Of a stretch of DNA of 64,000 nt, positions 35,816 to 45,886 are shown in pieces. Position 1 is the first letter of the stretch. Every line of letters starts with the position of its first letter. Below the pieces are notes generated by a model. It did not search any database, was not told the origin of the DNA, and saw only the letters and a program-made list of their open reading frames with translations. The DNA is from Chitinophaga sancti. Lineage in GTDB: Bacteria; Bacteroidota; Bacteroidia; Chitinophagales; Chitinophagaceae. The translations under genes and the position numbers were made by a program. The stretch lies in assembly GCF_034424315.1 (NCBI RefSeq), contig NZ_CP139972.1, positions 4,464,001 through 4,528,000 on the forward strand, written 5' to 3'.

Positions 35816-37727
35816 TTAACCCTGTCTTTGTGATGATTGACAAAGGTTGAAAAAATCCCTCCGGGAACAATCCTGGGGGGATGAACTATGTAACAACTGT
35901 AATCTTAGTGATGCATTAATGTTACCATTATTGCTGTAGCATTGTTACCGAATCTGCTGCACTCATATTTACCATTTTTGCTGCATTATTATTTACTGCT
36001 TACACAACCGAAAGTACCTGGTCTTTGAAACGATTTATTATGGATTACTGAAGAAATATAACTCATTTATATCGGACAGCCGACTGAAAGGGTTAAGTAT
36101 TCGGAATTTGAAAATCATTGATAGTACAACGATTTCATTGTTCAGTGAGATACTACAAGGCGTAGGCCGTAACCGATTGGACGGTTCCCGGAAAAAGGGA
36201 GGCATCAAAGTACATACCCTAATGGATGCATTTAGCGGAGTCACAGAGTTTGTGAGGATTACCCCTGCCAAAGAGCATGACCGTAAGTTCCTGTATCACC
36301 TGAAGTTGAAGGAAGGTAGTTGGATAGTTTTTGATAAGGCATATAATACATATCACCATTTTGCCAAATGGACTGCTCAAAAGGTGTGGTTCGTTAGCCG
36401 AATGAAAGACAATGCTGTATTTCATGTAACAAAAGTGCTGGTGGATAAAACGAAGAAAAAGCAAGCCATTGGCGTTATAAAAGAGCAATATATCACAGTG
36501 GGTATTAAAACAAATGGAACTGTGACTGAACGGCTAAAGCTGCGACGGGTTATTTATAAAGCCAAAGATGGGAAAAGATATATTTATATAACCAATGATT
36601 TTACTTTACCGGCATCCAAGATAGCTACTATCTATAAAAATCGATGGATGATAGAGCTGCTCTTTAAGCAGATTAAGCAGAACTTCCCATTACGATACTT
36701 TTGGGGAGAAAGTGATAATGCTATCAAAATGCAGGTCTATTGTGTACTAATCGCTCAGTTGCTAATGGTCGTGATCCGGAAAAAGGCGGCTACTAAAAAA
36801 TCATTTGCGAATATGATTACCGTAATCCGATTGCATTTAATGAGTTATGTGGACCTGCTTGAGTTTATAAAAGACACTTATAAAGCATGGAGGAAAACAC
36901 ATAATGCGTCATTTGCCTTTTCCACGTAATTAAATAGAGGGGAGCTCCCCTTGAAATCGCAACATTAAATTTTAACCCTGTATGCCTTGACTGCAAAGCA
37001 TACAGGAATATTTTACCCCGGAGTTACCCGGACAACAATGATTTAGAAATATTAATTTATATCCCTTCGACGCAGTCCTCATTATAACATTGTTATAATA
37101 ATATCATATCCTCTCTTAGCTATCGAAATAAATAAAGCTAGTAATAAAATCATAATTATTAACCATTGAGTAACCATTACCACCTTCAACTCTAAGAACA
37201 AAACCGATAGCAATTACTAATACATCCCAAATAGGAAAGTTCTTTAATAAAAAACAGTAAAGATATTAATGATAAAATATAGATTTAATATCAAGATAAA
37301 TTAATTGGAGCGCCAGATGTAGATACAATCGCTATAAATAAGCAAATTAGAAAGAGTAGAAATGCATTAAGAACCGAAATCTCGCCTGAAGCTATAGGGC
37401 GTTTACATTTTTCCGGATGAAGTTTGTCAAATTTCACGTCAATAATGTCATTAATGATATATATACTACTTGCAACTAAACTAAAGGATATTACTCCAAT
37501 CAGCACAGAAAAAAACCTGGACAAATCAAAAATTTCTCCTGCAAAAAATAGAGAAATATAAAAATGAATTTTTAACCCAATGAGATGGTCTTAAAATTTT
37601 CAAGTAGATCATTTTTAATAGCTATAATATTTAAACCACTATATAGCCACTTAAAGTCAAAAACGGATGAATAAACAATTAATAACTCCGCATATGAAAC
37701 ACGTATCTAATATACGGCTGTTTCTAT

Positions 37728-37822
37728 TTTCTACACGTTGGAAACAAAGAATATTTTCTTATAGTACACAGAGATAAGGATGCAATTGCTATAATGAATA
37801 CTAGTTCTCGCGATTATGTTCA
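37728..37822. repeat. Diverged direct repeat, copy a
   Basis: About 95 bases matching 39602-39696, beginning TTTCTACACGTTGGAAACAA here and TTTCTACACATTGGAATCAA there. Both contain TTTCTTATAGTA and end near TCTCGCGAT/TCCGCGAT. In this copy the plus frame is open for about 32 codons; in the other it has stops. Probably a vestige of a mobile element. Confidence 0.55.
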
Positions 37823-38569
37823 TTAAATTCACTTTGTACCATATGCACCTGAATTTTTTTCTCATAATAGCGGCCAAACTTGCTAAGGTTTAAAATCGAA
37901 GACCTTACTGGTATCACTAACCACACCTCAAATAGTGAAATCATAAAATTGTTGTGAGGTTTGATTTTATTGAGGTTTGGCAGTTATTGATAATCCATTT
38001 AAAATTGCATCAACAAGGTTTTAAACCTTGCCAAAGGCATTGAGATTAGTACTAGATATACTTTCTCAAATGATTTTTCAATATAGCTCAGAGCAAACAC
38101 TTCCTTAATTATCTACATTGTTTCTCAATATCAATTTTGTGAATAAAAACTACCGGAGTATTGATATATTTTTAATTATCTAATTCCTGAAATTATCTTG
38201 AGTTTGTTCCAACAATTTTAATGCCTAAATACCCAATAGATTGGCTTATAATTTAAGTCATATTCTTTGTATAATGATTAACTATTTGTTTTCTACAGAT
38301 ATACTTTTACGATATCAAGATATTATTATTTATCCTAAGTATATTTCATATACAGATTTGTAAGTTTACAGTGTTAAAGTAAAAAATGAATTCACTCTTT
38401 ATTTTTAAGATATAACAGCTCATATCTTACTTATCTTCCAGTTATTTCTAATTGATGAAATATTTATCGAGATAAAAAAGTACAAATATTTCTCTATATT
38501 TTGATCTATAATTTTATTTACCCAGATATTAATTAAAATTTAGGGGGTTAAAAAAAAATATTTTATACT
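37823..38569. other. AT-rich gap with a small palindrome
   Basis: No gene is recognisable. CAAGGTTT-T-AAACCTTG at 38014-38030 is a perfect inverted repeat. The promoter of the small gene at 38570 should lie at the right edge. Confidence 0.4.
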
Positions 38570-38818
38570 ATGAAAAATAATTTTATTCTTAGTGCCATCG
38601 GTTTAATAACCATTGTGGGTGCTGCATTAGCGTTTAAATCCCAACACAGATTTAATGGTACATTATTTTGTTACACTACTATTGGTGACAGTAGTAAATT
38701 CACTGCAGTACTCGCTACAAAGTATTCGCAGAACGTTTTTAGTGGTCACACTCTATTCTGTACAGTTCCTGGAATTAATGTTGCATATAAACAGTTGCAA
38801 GTTGAACCAAAACTATAA
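38570..38818 (+). CDS. Small exported two-cysteine protein, copy 1
   Basis: An 82-residue protein. An N-terminal hydrophobic segment (residues 5-22, FILSAIGLITIVGAALAF) is followed by KSQHRFNGTLFCYTTIGD, then a second Cys in HTLFCTVPGINVAYK. The same plan, including the RF.G..FCYTT and LFC.(V/I)PG motifs, is found at 54147 and 54576. The helix could be a signal peptide (AALAF) or an anchor, and the two Cys may form a disulphide outside. Small Bacteroidota families such as DUF6520 look similar, but I do not assign it. A clear terminator follows at 38855, so it is a single-gene transcript. Confidence 0.75.
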   Translation: MKNNFILSAIGLITIVGAALAFKSQHRFNGTLFCYTTIGDSSKFTAVLATKYSQNVFSGHTLFCTVPGINVAYKQLQVEPKL

Positions 38819-38854
38819 TACAACTAAAATTATCTTTCTTCCAAGATAAAGCGT

Positions 38855-38893
38855 AAAACGGTTGCCTTCTATGTTTATAGAGGAAGCCGTTTT
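38855..38893 (+). terminator. Terminator of small exported protein copy 1
   Basis: AAAACGGTTGCCTTCTAT pairs with ATAGAGGAAGCCGTTTT with small mismatches. It closely resembles the hairpin after copy 3 (54870-54906), TTACCTTCTA/TAGAGGTAA. Confidence 0.75.
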
Positions 38894-39169
38894 AAAAAAA
38901 ATTCCTGTCGAAGATGTTCTTTTTCAATAGAGGTCGAAAGAAAATCTATTTACCAAGTTATTCGACATAATACGTCTCTCTCCAAATTAACTCTTTTTAG
39001 TTCTCATTCAAATTAGTGATTTTTCAAGGCAATTGAATTGATACACCATGTAATTCAGCCTTCACACATAAAATATCCATCCACTGTATGGTATTTCATC
39101 ATCCCTTTTAACTTTGTTAGCTACCCTTTGATTACATCAATATAAGGATCTAACTAATGTTGCAGCTAA

Positions 39170-39497
39170 TCTCTTATAAATCCAAGACCATTATTAATTT
39201 CTAACTCATGTGTCAAATCCAGCATTTCAATTAACCTTTCCAGTACCCGTATAACTCGTAGGACTGTAAAGATATATTTATTTCAATCTACAAGGGTTTC
39301 CCTGTCGTAATCATCTATAACATTCAACAACCGAAAACATCAACCATCAATCAAGCCATCAGACATGAGGTCCATAATCCACTGTTTCTGGACTCTGGAA
39401 CTGTCACTGGCTGCTTAATCCGTTCAGGAAATCTTCGTTTGATCGTGCCTATAATGCTCAATTTTAACAGCTTACGCACTTCATAAAGTCGTTTATG
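39170..39497 (-). pseudogene. IS3-family orfB remnant
   Basis: The minus strand reads KRLYEVRKLLKLSI, IKRRFPERIKQPVTVPESRN, then LNVIDDYDRETLVD*NKYIF and TVLRVIRVLERLIEMLDLTH, in shifting frames. These match the start of the IS3 OrfB rve core (RVYR..LxLxxRRxxKRRxPxRxKQP; FNVIDDFNRE; RVIRVLERLIE). There are stops and at least two shifts. The rest of 38894-39825 shows no gene. Confidence 0.7.
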
Positions 39498-39601
39498 ATA
39501 TCATGGATGACTTTTTCAGAAGATGCTAACACTTTCATAAGCCGAGAGAACTATGTTTCTTTATCAGCTCTTTTAGAGAACCCATGAGCAGAGTAACATT
39601 A

Positions 39602-39696
39602 TTTCTACACATTGGAATCAAAGAATAATTTCTTATAGTAAACTGAGATCAGGATGCATTTACTATGATGTATATTAGTCTCCGCGATAACTTTTA
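39602..39696. repeat. Diverged direct repeat, copy b
   Basis: Partner of 37728-37822. It lies about 130 bases before the start of the family-B gene at 39826. Confidence 0.55.
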
Positions 39697-39825
39697 TTAG
39701 GTTAACATCACTCCCAAACACACATCTACATTAAGATCGATTTAAGTAAGATAACAAAATATCAATTCAAAAAGAAATTCTTTCGCTCATTTGAGCCAAT
39801 ATATAAATCTATAAATAATTTAATT

Positions 39826-41448
39826 ATGCAGTCTTCTGTTTTTAAATTAAATAGGCACATCATTATATCTATTTCACTAATACTCCTCTTGGCACCATTG
39901 TTTTTTGGGGAGTATTATATTCTTCTATACACAAAAGGTATTTTTTCCTATTCATTGGACGATCCGTTTATTCATATGGCAATAGCCAAAAATATAGTAC
40001 TACATAATACATGGGGAGTTACTAAATATGAGTTTGCATCTGCATCCTCCTCCATATTATATCCATTAGTATTAGCAATCTTTTTCAAATTTTTTGGGGT
40101 AAATATAATTGCACCTTTTATCATAAATATAATAGCGGCAATTATATTAATAATCTTAATCCAAAAGAGATATCATAAATTAGGAATACCTCCAATTTTT
40201 CAATTATTAGGATTAACTGGAATAATATTTCTTACCCCACTTGCTTATATAATAAGCACTGGAATGGAGCACACGCTTCAAATCTTATTCTGCTATTTAA
40301 TTATTTTTTCTTTTGCTGATTGGATTACACATGAAATTAAAAATGGAAATAAGAAATGGAAAATCCCATTACCCTTATATATATATGGTATGCTTGTCAC
40401 CAGCATAAGATACGAGGGCATTTTTATCATAATAACAGTATGCTTAATCTTGTTTTTCTTAGGTAAAATAATACCTGTTATAATATATGGTTTTATTTCT
40501 GTTTGTCCTGTATTAATATATGGCTTTTACTCTAAACTCCATGGTGGATTCTTTCTTCCCAATTCTGTAATACTAAAATCCGATAATTTATCGCTATCAG
40601 CCAACAGCTTAGTTACTTTTTTCACAAGGATTCCTGAAAAATTATATTACCCTCATGCTATGATGCATGACCTATTAATACAAAAAACATTGATAATTTT
40701 ACCTCTCCTATATTTTCTATTTAAAAATAAAATACCTGATAAAACTAACATAAGGTATTGTATAATATTAATTACTGCAATCACTGTCACTCATCTCCTA
40801 TTTGCAAAAATTGATTTCTCCTACAGATACGAGTCATATCTAATCGTAATGTGCCTTGTCCTTGTCTTTTGCATTATTCCTTATATTAGTTTTGACTTTG
40901 AAAACTTTAAAATTAATAGCTCATCAATTATAAGTATTGGACTTTCAGTGTACTTAGTGATCCCATTTCTTGAAAGAGGTTTCGATTCATCAAGTACTAT
41001 TGTGCCTATTAGTAAAAGATATTTTAATCAAAACTATAGTATGGCACAATTTATACATAAATATTATGATGGTGTTCCCATCGCTGTTTACGATTTAGGC
41101 GAAGTATCTTACTTCAATAACAATAGTTATATTTTAGATATAGGGGGATTAGGAAATAATGAAGTAGCCAAAAGCTATCATGGAGGATATTATAACTACA
41201 ATTTTATTAATAATATTGTAAAAGAGAAAGATATAAAAATTGCAGCTGTATTTGATATTTCTATTCCATCCCAAATCCAATCAAAATGGAAAAAAGTTGC
41301 AACGTGGCATTCTCTTGATTTTGAAATTCCACATTATGATTTGCAATTTTATGCAGTAGATTCGACCTATACAGCCAATTTACTAGCTAACCTAAAAAAC
41401 TATGAGAAAGTAGTTCCCAAAAATGAGATTATAACCTATTATGAATAA
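39826..41448 (+). CDS. GT-C-like membrane glycosyltransferase, family B copy 1
   Basis: A 540-residue membrane protein with about 10 or more spans. The first external loop carries SLDDPFIHMAIAKNIVLHNT (Asp45-Asp46), a DD motif as in GT-C enzymes. TKYEFASASSSILYPLVLA follows, then TGMEHTLQILFCYLI, LVTSIRYEGIFIII and FLPNSVILKS. The soluble C-terminal domain (residues about 390-540) holds VYDLGEVSYFNNNSYILDIG, where the DLG/GGLGN segment is shared with the gene at 42986, and VATWHSLDFEIP. Family B is distinct from family A in sequence and motif. Such proteins resemble mannosyl-/arabinosyltransferase-type GT-C proteins; acceptor unknown. It is followed by a DUF218 gene after 99 bases. Confidence 0.75.
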   Translation: MQSSVFKLNRHIIISISLILLLAPLFFGEYYILLYTKGIFSYSLDDPFIHMAIAKNIVLHNTWGVTKYEFASASSSILYPLVLAIFFKFFGVNIIAPFIINIIAAIILIILIQKRYHKLGIPPIFQLLGLTGIIFLTPLAYIISTGMEHTLQILFCYLIIFSFADWITHEIKNGNKKWKIPLPLYIYGMLVTSIRYEGIFIIITVCLILFFLGKIIPVIIYGFISVCPVLIYGFYSKLHGGFFLPNSVILKSDNLSLSANSLVTFFTRIPEKLYYPHAMMHDLLIQKTLIILPLLYFLFKNKIPDKTNIRYCIILITAITVTHLLFAKIDFSYRYESYLIVMCLVLVFCIIPYISFDFENFKINSSSIISIGLSVYLVIPFLERGFDSSSTIVPISKRYFNQNYSMAQFIHKYYDGVPIAVYDLGEVSYFNNNSYILDIGGLGNNEVAKSYHGGYYNYNFINNIVKEKDIKIAAVFDISIPSQIQSKWKKVATWHSLDFEIPHYDLQFYAVDSTYTANLLANLKNYEKVVPKNEIITYYE

Positions 41449-41547
41449 ATATTTAACAATTCGAATGTTATTTTTCATGAATAAACGCAAATACTCACCT
41501 ATAATGCAAATAATCATGGGAAGACATAACATGAAAATATTTATTAT

Positions 41548-42822
41548 ATGAAAATTAAATTATTGCTGTTTCTCATTTTAATAATTCTTACTTCAAATAG
41601 TTACTCTCAACCTAGCCAAGGATATAATAAAAATTACTATCCATTATCGTCTGGTAATATTATTTCAGATAAGAATTTTTATTTAATCGCAGTACTTAGC
41701 AAATATCCCCAGGTAACTGATTTACTAAAGGGCAATAAAGAATTATCGAAAATTTTAACAAAGAACCTTCATCGAATCCATGAAATATCAATTGATAGCA
41801 GTGAGAAAATAAATTGTGATTCAATATTCAATGAATTCTTATGGCGAAGCAATGATTCAGCCAAACTAATTCGAATTTTAGACGAGTTATACACAACAAA
41901 CAATCGCTCAATAGACTCTTTAATAAATACCCATTTAAGACCTTCTGGATATTATCAGAGATACATCAATTTGACTAACAAAGATTATTTTATCAAAGTT
42001 TGGAATCAATACTTCTATGGAATTAATAATATAATTAGGCAATATGGAATAGGGCAAAAAATTCATTATCCTAGAATTGACTCAGTTAGTTATCCTGTAA
42101 AAGGAGAATATTATCAGGTTTTCTTAAAATCAATGCTAACATTCATCGATTCGAAAGCAGATAATTTTACAGTTTTTTTTCAGCCCTCTCTTCAAATCGC
42201 TTTACGTCTATTAGATTACAATGATCGCGATGAGCCTGCTAGATTTGAACCATTAGAAAGTGGTGAAAATAAAAAAGCTATTGAGTATATAAAAAATATC
42301 AACTGGAATAAATACCAATATTCTTGCATAATGATTCCAGGGGAAGGGCCCGAATTATACACAACTCCAATTTCTCCCGGAGGTAAATTACGCTGTGAAT
42401 TAGCTGCAGACAGATTTGCAAAGGGCTTTGCTCCATTAATTATTTTGAGTGGGGGCTATGTGCACCCTTTTCATACCCCCTATTGTGAAGCTTACGAAAT
42501 GAAGAAATATCTAATTAATAAATACAATATACCAGAACAAGCAATAATTATTGAACCTCAGGCAAGACACACTACAACTAATTTCAGGAATGCTAATAGA
42601 TTAATAATAAGATATAATATACCTACTGAAAAATCCGCATTATGTGTAACTACAAGTGACCAATCGGCATATATATTAACTCAAGATTTTGATGATAGGA
42701 ATATAGAAGAACTTGGATATATTCCTTATTATAAAAAGACAAAAATATCGTCTCAAGATATCTCATTTTTCCCCATAATTGAAAGCTTACATATGGATCC
42801 ACATGATCCCTTAGATCCTTAA
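41548..42822 (+). CDS. DUF218 (YdcF/SanA-like) domain protein
   Basis: A 424-residue protein with a signal peptide (KIKLLLFLILIILTSNSYSQ). Residues about 20-245 are a helical region rich in charged residues. From 250 there is a DUF218 domain: YSCIMIPGEGPELYTTPISP, LRCELAADRFAKGFAPLIIL, SGGYVHPFHTPYCEAYEMKK, IPEQAIIIEPQARHTTTNFR, then SALCVTTSDQSAYI. The GEGP, SGG and H.T..N motifs are usual for the family. DUF218 proteins act in the envelope, some in cell-wall or sugar-nucleotide processes (known for SanA/ElyC), but the reaction is not settled. Location downstream of a GT-C gene suggests an envelope-glycan role. Confidence 0.85.
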   Translation: MKIKLLLFLILIILTSNSYSQPSQGYNKNYYPLSSGNIISDKNFYLIAVLSKYPQVTDLLKGNKELSKILTKNLHRIHEISIDSSEKINCDSIFNEFLWRSNDSAKLIRILDELYTTNNRSIDSLINTHLRPSGYYQRYINLTNKDYFIKVWNQYFYGINNIIRQYGIGQKIHYPRIDSVSYPVKGEYYQVFLKSMLTFIDSKADNFTVFFQPSLQIALRLLDYNDRDEPARFEPLESGENKKAIEYIKNINWNKYQYSCIMIPGEGPELYTTPISPGGKLRCELAADRFAKGFAPLIILSGGYVHPFHTPYCEAYEMKKYLINKYNIPEQAIIIEPQARHTTTNFRNANRLIIRYNIPTEKSALCVTTSDQSAYILTQDFDDRNIEELGYIPYYKKTKISSQDISFFPIIESLHMDPHDPLDP

Positions 42823-42985
42823 TGAGTTATATATCAAGCTCAAAACCGTATGTACACCTTTTGTATACCTACGAAAGGATAGCCAAACATTTATTTATTG
42901 CTCGCACAATAAGTACCAATTTGATAATAATTTCTTTTTCATTTTAGTCAGCATTAGGGTGACTGTAGAATCTGAAAAAATCAGG

Positions 42986-44620
42986 TTAATTATAATATTG
43001 TATTTTTATATCATCGGATAATTTACTCTTAAAACTGTTTAAATTATGCTTTAGCTCCAAGGCTAATGTGGAATCAATTGCATAAAGTTGGAAATCAGTG
43101 TTAAAATAATTAATATGATAAGCAGAATGCCATGAGGCAACTTTAACCCATCTAGCTTTTTGTAAGGGTAAACAATATTCATCAAACAACACAGCTAATG
43201 TAACTTTTCTTTCCTCCAATTTTTTACAATAAAAATCAAGTGTATTATAATTTCCTTTCACACTTTTTGTGACATCCGTATTTCCAAGACCGCCAAAATC
43301 TAAGTTGTTTCCTTTATTATAATATGCAATTACTCCTAAATCATTAATTGCCGTGTTAGTATTATCATAATATTCATGCAAAAACATTCCTACTAAATAA
43401 TTACGATTAAAAGTATATTTGCAAGCATCAGATGTAAAACGAAATGCATCCCATGACCTGAAAATAAATGGTATAACCAAAAATAGGCCTATAGATATTA
43501 ATATCATTTTAGACCATTCCCATGAAAAGATGTTATTATCGATTTTTGAAGTTAAAATAAAAGAGTGTATATATATTATGGTTAATCCAACAAAATATGC
43601 TTCATACCTAAAAAACCATCCCATTCTGCCAAAAAAAATATGAGTAATAATGGTTCCGAATAAAATAAATATCCCAAAATGATAGTACATTTTATTTCTA
43701 GAAGAAGCGATAAATAACACATAAGAAAGTGGCAATAATAATAATGTTTGTTTTGGAACAATTTGACTCCAATTATATGCTGTGGAATATAGCTTCACCC
43801 AAACTCCTTCTGAAATAAATTCAGTGAATGATATTAAATCATGTGGGATACCACTAGATTTCATTAGTACTGAATTAGGAAGAAAAAGGCCCCCTTTTGA
43901 GATTGAATAAAAGCCAAATAAAACAATAGGTGCTATGGAAATAAAAAGTAACAGCAACGATCTTAAATATAGTTTACGGAATAGTAAAATCGAAAAACCA
44001 ATAACAATAATAAACACACCTTCATACCTAATACTTGTTAACAAACAACCTAAAACCAGGATCTTCCCCAAAATATACCGATCACTAACATCTGAGCCAT
44101 AGCTTCCCAAATATTTAGCTAAATAATCTATAAATAAAAAAGATATTAACAAATGTAATGTATGTTCCATTCCAAGAATCACTAAAACAGGTAACGGAGT
44201 TAAGAAAATTAATGAAAGCAGAATAAAAATTTGACCAATTGGTTTTATCCGGTTTTGATTAAGCCATCGTTGTAAAATAATAATCAGGACAAGAGAAGCA
44301 ATTAAATTTATTGCAAAAGGAATTATTGTATAGAATCCAAAAACTTTAAATAATAATGCTATCAGGATGGGATATAAGATTGAAGAAGATGAAGAACAAA
44401 ATTCATATGGTGTAGGGCCCCAAATATGGTGCAAAACTAAGTTTTTCGCTATCGACATATGAATAAATGGATCCTCTATAATATATGTCCAAACACCTTT
44501 TGTATATTTTAATACTCCCATTTCTATAATAAATATGGGTAGTAATAATGCTGAAACTGCAATAAATACTACCCATGTGGGATTAATATTTTCATGGTAT
44601 TTGGACATATTAATTGGCAT
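42986..44620 (-). CDS. GT-C-like membrane glycosyltransferase, family B copy 2
   Basis: A 544-residue paralogue of the protein at 39826: EDPFIHMSIAKNLVLHHIWG (Glu49-Asp50), PTPYEFCSSSSSILYPILIA, LGMEHTLHLLISF, LTSIRYEGVFIIV, FLPNSVLMKSSGIPHDLISF, INDLGVIAYYNKGNNLDFGG and VASWHSAYHINYF. The catalytic-type motif is ED instead of DD, and both are found in GT-C families. The first Met is at 44620; Met at 44608 (MSKYHE) is another choice. An IS630 ends 15 bases upstream of this start, so the gene's own promoter is likely displaced. It converges with the DUF218 gene. Confidence 0.75.
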   Translation of the reverse strand: MPINMSKYHENINPTWVVFIAVSALLLPIFIIEMGVLKYTKGVWTYIIEDPFIHMSIAKNLVLHHIWGPTPYEFCSSSSSILYPILIALLFKVFGFYTIIPFAINLIASLVLIIILQRWLNQNRIKPIGQIFILLSLIFLTPLPVLVILGMEHTLHLLISFLFIDYLAKYLGSYGSDVSDRYILGKILVLGCLLTSIRYEGVFIIVIGFSILLFRKLYLRSLLLLFISIAPIVLFGFYSISKGGLFLPNSVLMKSSGIPHDLISFTEFISEGVWVKLYSTAYNWSQIVPKQTLLLLPLSYVLFIASSRNKMYYHFGIFILFGTIITHIFFGRMGWFFRYEAYFVGLTIIYIHSFILTSKIDNNIFSWEWSKMILISIGLFLVIPFIFRSWDAFRFTSDACKYTFNRNYLVGMFLHEYYDNTNTAINDLGVIAYYNKGNNLDFGGLGNTDVTKSVKGNYNTLDFYCKKLEERKVTLAVLFDEYCLPLQKARWVKVASWHSAYHINYFNTDFQLYAIDSTLALELKHNLNSFKSKLSDDIKIQYYN

Positions 44621-44634
44621 TACATTTTTATAAC

Positions 44635-45840
44635 TAGTGTTTCGTTAAATATCAAATGACGTAAATATAATGTATATTTGAAGAAATATTTCCGGAGATG
44701 ATACGCTATACCGTTAAATTAACAAAGAGTGAAGTTGAAGAATTACACAGCATAATAAATAAAGGTTCACATACTTCTCAAACCTTTCGTATGGCTTATA
44801 TTCTATTAAATTGTGATGAGGGGAAGTACTCGGAAAAAGTGACCAACGAGCAAATAAGTAAAGTCTTGAAAGTTGGGATGCGCACAATAGATCGGGTTAA
44901 GAAGAAATTTATTGAAGAAGGCTTTGAAGGGGTATTAGAAAGACGGCCTTCAAATCGTATTTACGAGTCTAAAGTGGATGGAGATATAGAAGCGAAGTTA
45001 GTCACATTATGCTGTAGTGAGCCACCTAAAGGATTTGCTAGATGGTCATTACGGCTCCTGGCAGACAAGATGGTTGAATTAAAGTATGTAGAAAAGATCT
45101 CTCATGTAACAGTAAGAAAGGTCTTAAAAAAAATGAACTTAAGCCCTGGAAATCAAAAGGGTGGGTAATCCCACCGCATTGTAATAGCGAATTTGTGGCA
45201 AAGATGGAGAACGTGTTAGATGTATATAAAAGGCCTTATAATGCTGATTATCCTGTTATTTGCATGGACGAGTCGCCAAAACAGTTAGTCGATGAAGTGA
45301 GACAACCAGTTGCTATGAAGCCTGGTCAGGAAAGAAGAGTAGATTACGAGTACGTTAGACATGGCATGGTAAATATATTTATAGCAAATGAACCATTGAA
45401 AGGGAAGCGTTTTGTGGAGGTAACAGCATTCAAAGCCAGAAAGGATTGGGCAATGTTTATTAAAGAAATCGCAGATAAGAAATATCCCAAAGCGAAAAAG
45501 ATAACCCTGGTGATGGATAATTTCAAAACGCACACGGGTGCTGCATTTTATGAGACCTTTGAACCCAAAGAAGCAAAAAGGCTGTGTGACAGATTTGAAT
45601 TCATCTATACCCCAAAACATGGAAGCTGGTTAAATATGGCCGAAATAGAATTGCACGTATTGAATGGACAATGCCTGAACAGGCATATATCTACAATCGA
45701 GAAGGTAAAAGAAGAGGTCACTGAATGGCAAACTAATCGAAACAATAAGAACAGCCAAATAAACTGGCAATTCACAAACAAAGAAGCAAGAGTGATGTTA
45801 AAAAGATTGTATCCGTCAATTAATAATTAACCTAACACTA
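44635..45840 (+). mobile_element. IS630-family insertion sequence, copy 2
   Basis: 1206 bp, same length as copy 1, in the same orientation, flanked by TA on each side within CTAG. Inner repeats GTGTTTCGTTAA (left) and reversed GTGTTAGGTTAA (right). It lies between the start of the family-B gene (44620) and the 3' end of the GH116-like gene (45887). Confidence 0.88.
44698..45830 (+). CDS. IS630 transposase, copy 2, expressed through a -1 frameshift
   Basis: As for copy 1, frame 1 runs 44698-45168 and frame 2 to 45830. A run of eight A at 45126-45133 makes the same -1 shift possible. The DDE region reads CMDESPKQL, LVMDNFKTH and GSWLNMAEIELHV. Differences from copy 1 include DEGK for DDGK, RQPVAM for RQSVAM, TNRNN for IHRNN, and VMLK for VKLK. 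Complete. Confidence 0.85.
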
Positions 45841-45886
45841 GAATAGTCCTTTCAAATATAAGATGTAAGCCTGCACTTGGATATCA

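Larger units (their letters stand above)
33309..36004 (-). mobile_element. IS21-family insertion sequence, copy 2 (complete)
   Basis: The 2696-bp element has the same length and ends (TGTAAATGG...; reversed TGTAAGCAG...) as copy 1. It is flanked by CAACC (33304-33308 and 36005-36009), a duplication different from copy 1's CCATC. Both encoded proteins are identical to those of copy 1. Confidence 0.95.
32996..36929 (+). pseudogene. IS4 transposase gene, interrupted by IS21 copy 2
   Basis: The 5' part encodes KFPGHPVLSQILELIPTGLI and the DUF4372-like N-terminus RLPLRIHLVSLLYGVFSYCN to KAPARSTLSDANT. The 3' part (from 36010) continues KYLVFETIYYGLL and IIDSTTISLFSEIL (first Asp), then FDKAYNTYHHFAKW (second Asp), and the YKNRWMIELLFKQIKQNF motif (Glu). 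Deleting the IS21 and one CAACC restores the codons for SDANTNRKYLVF, so the frame was intact when hit. There is no ATG near the start; TTG at 32996 is a candidate. Confidence 0.9.
32926..37040 (+). mobile_element. IS4-family insertion sequence carrying an IS21
   Basis: The 17-bp ends CACTCTTGTCCGGGTAA (32926) and, reversed, CATTGTTGTCCGGGTAA (ending 37040) match at 15 positions, and a 9-bp duplication ATTTAGAAA flanks them. Without the IS21 (and one CAACC) the element is about 1414 bp with one transposase gene. It interrupts the UbiA pseudogene. Confidence 0.88.
32635..37612 (-). pseudogene. UbiA-type phosphoribosyl-polyprenyl transferase pseudogene, split by IS4
   Basis: Read from 37612 the frame starts MIYLKILRPSHWVKN, shifts, then continues SRFFSVLIGVISFSLVASSI and DVKFDKLHPEKCKRPIASGE. 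After another break come FPIWDVLVIAIGFVLRV, TQWLIIMILLLALFISIAKR and RRDINLIFLN up to the IS4. Beyond the IS4 it resumes FLNVLLTIVSSAIIISYLIY to the end (32635). Each piece aligns with the intact homologue at 50054-50947 (for example WVKN, NDxxDxxFDKxHPxKCxRPxASG, LLALFxxIAKR, SGLFRYLQ). There are at least two frameshifts besides the IS4, so the gene was decaying. Confidence 0.85.
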
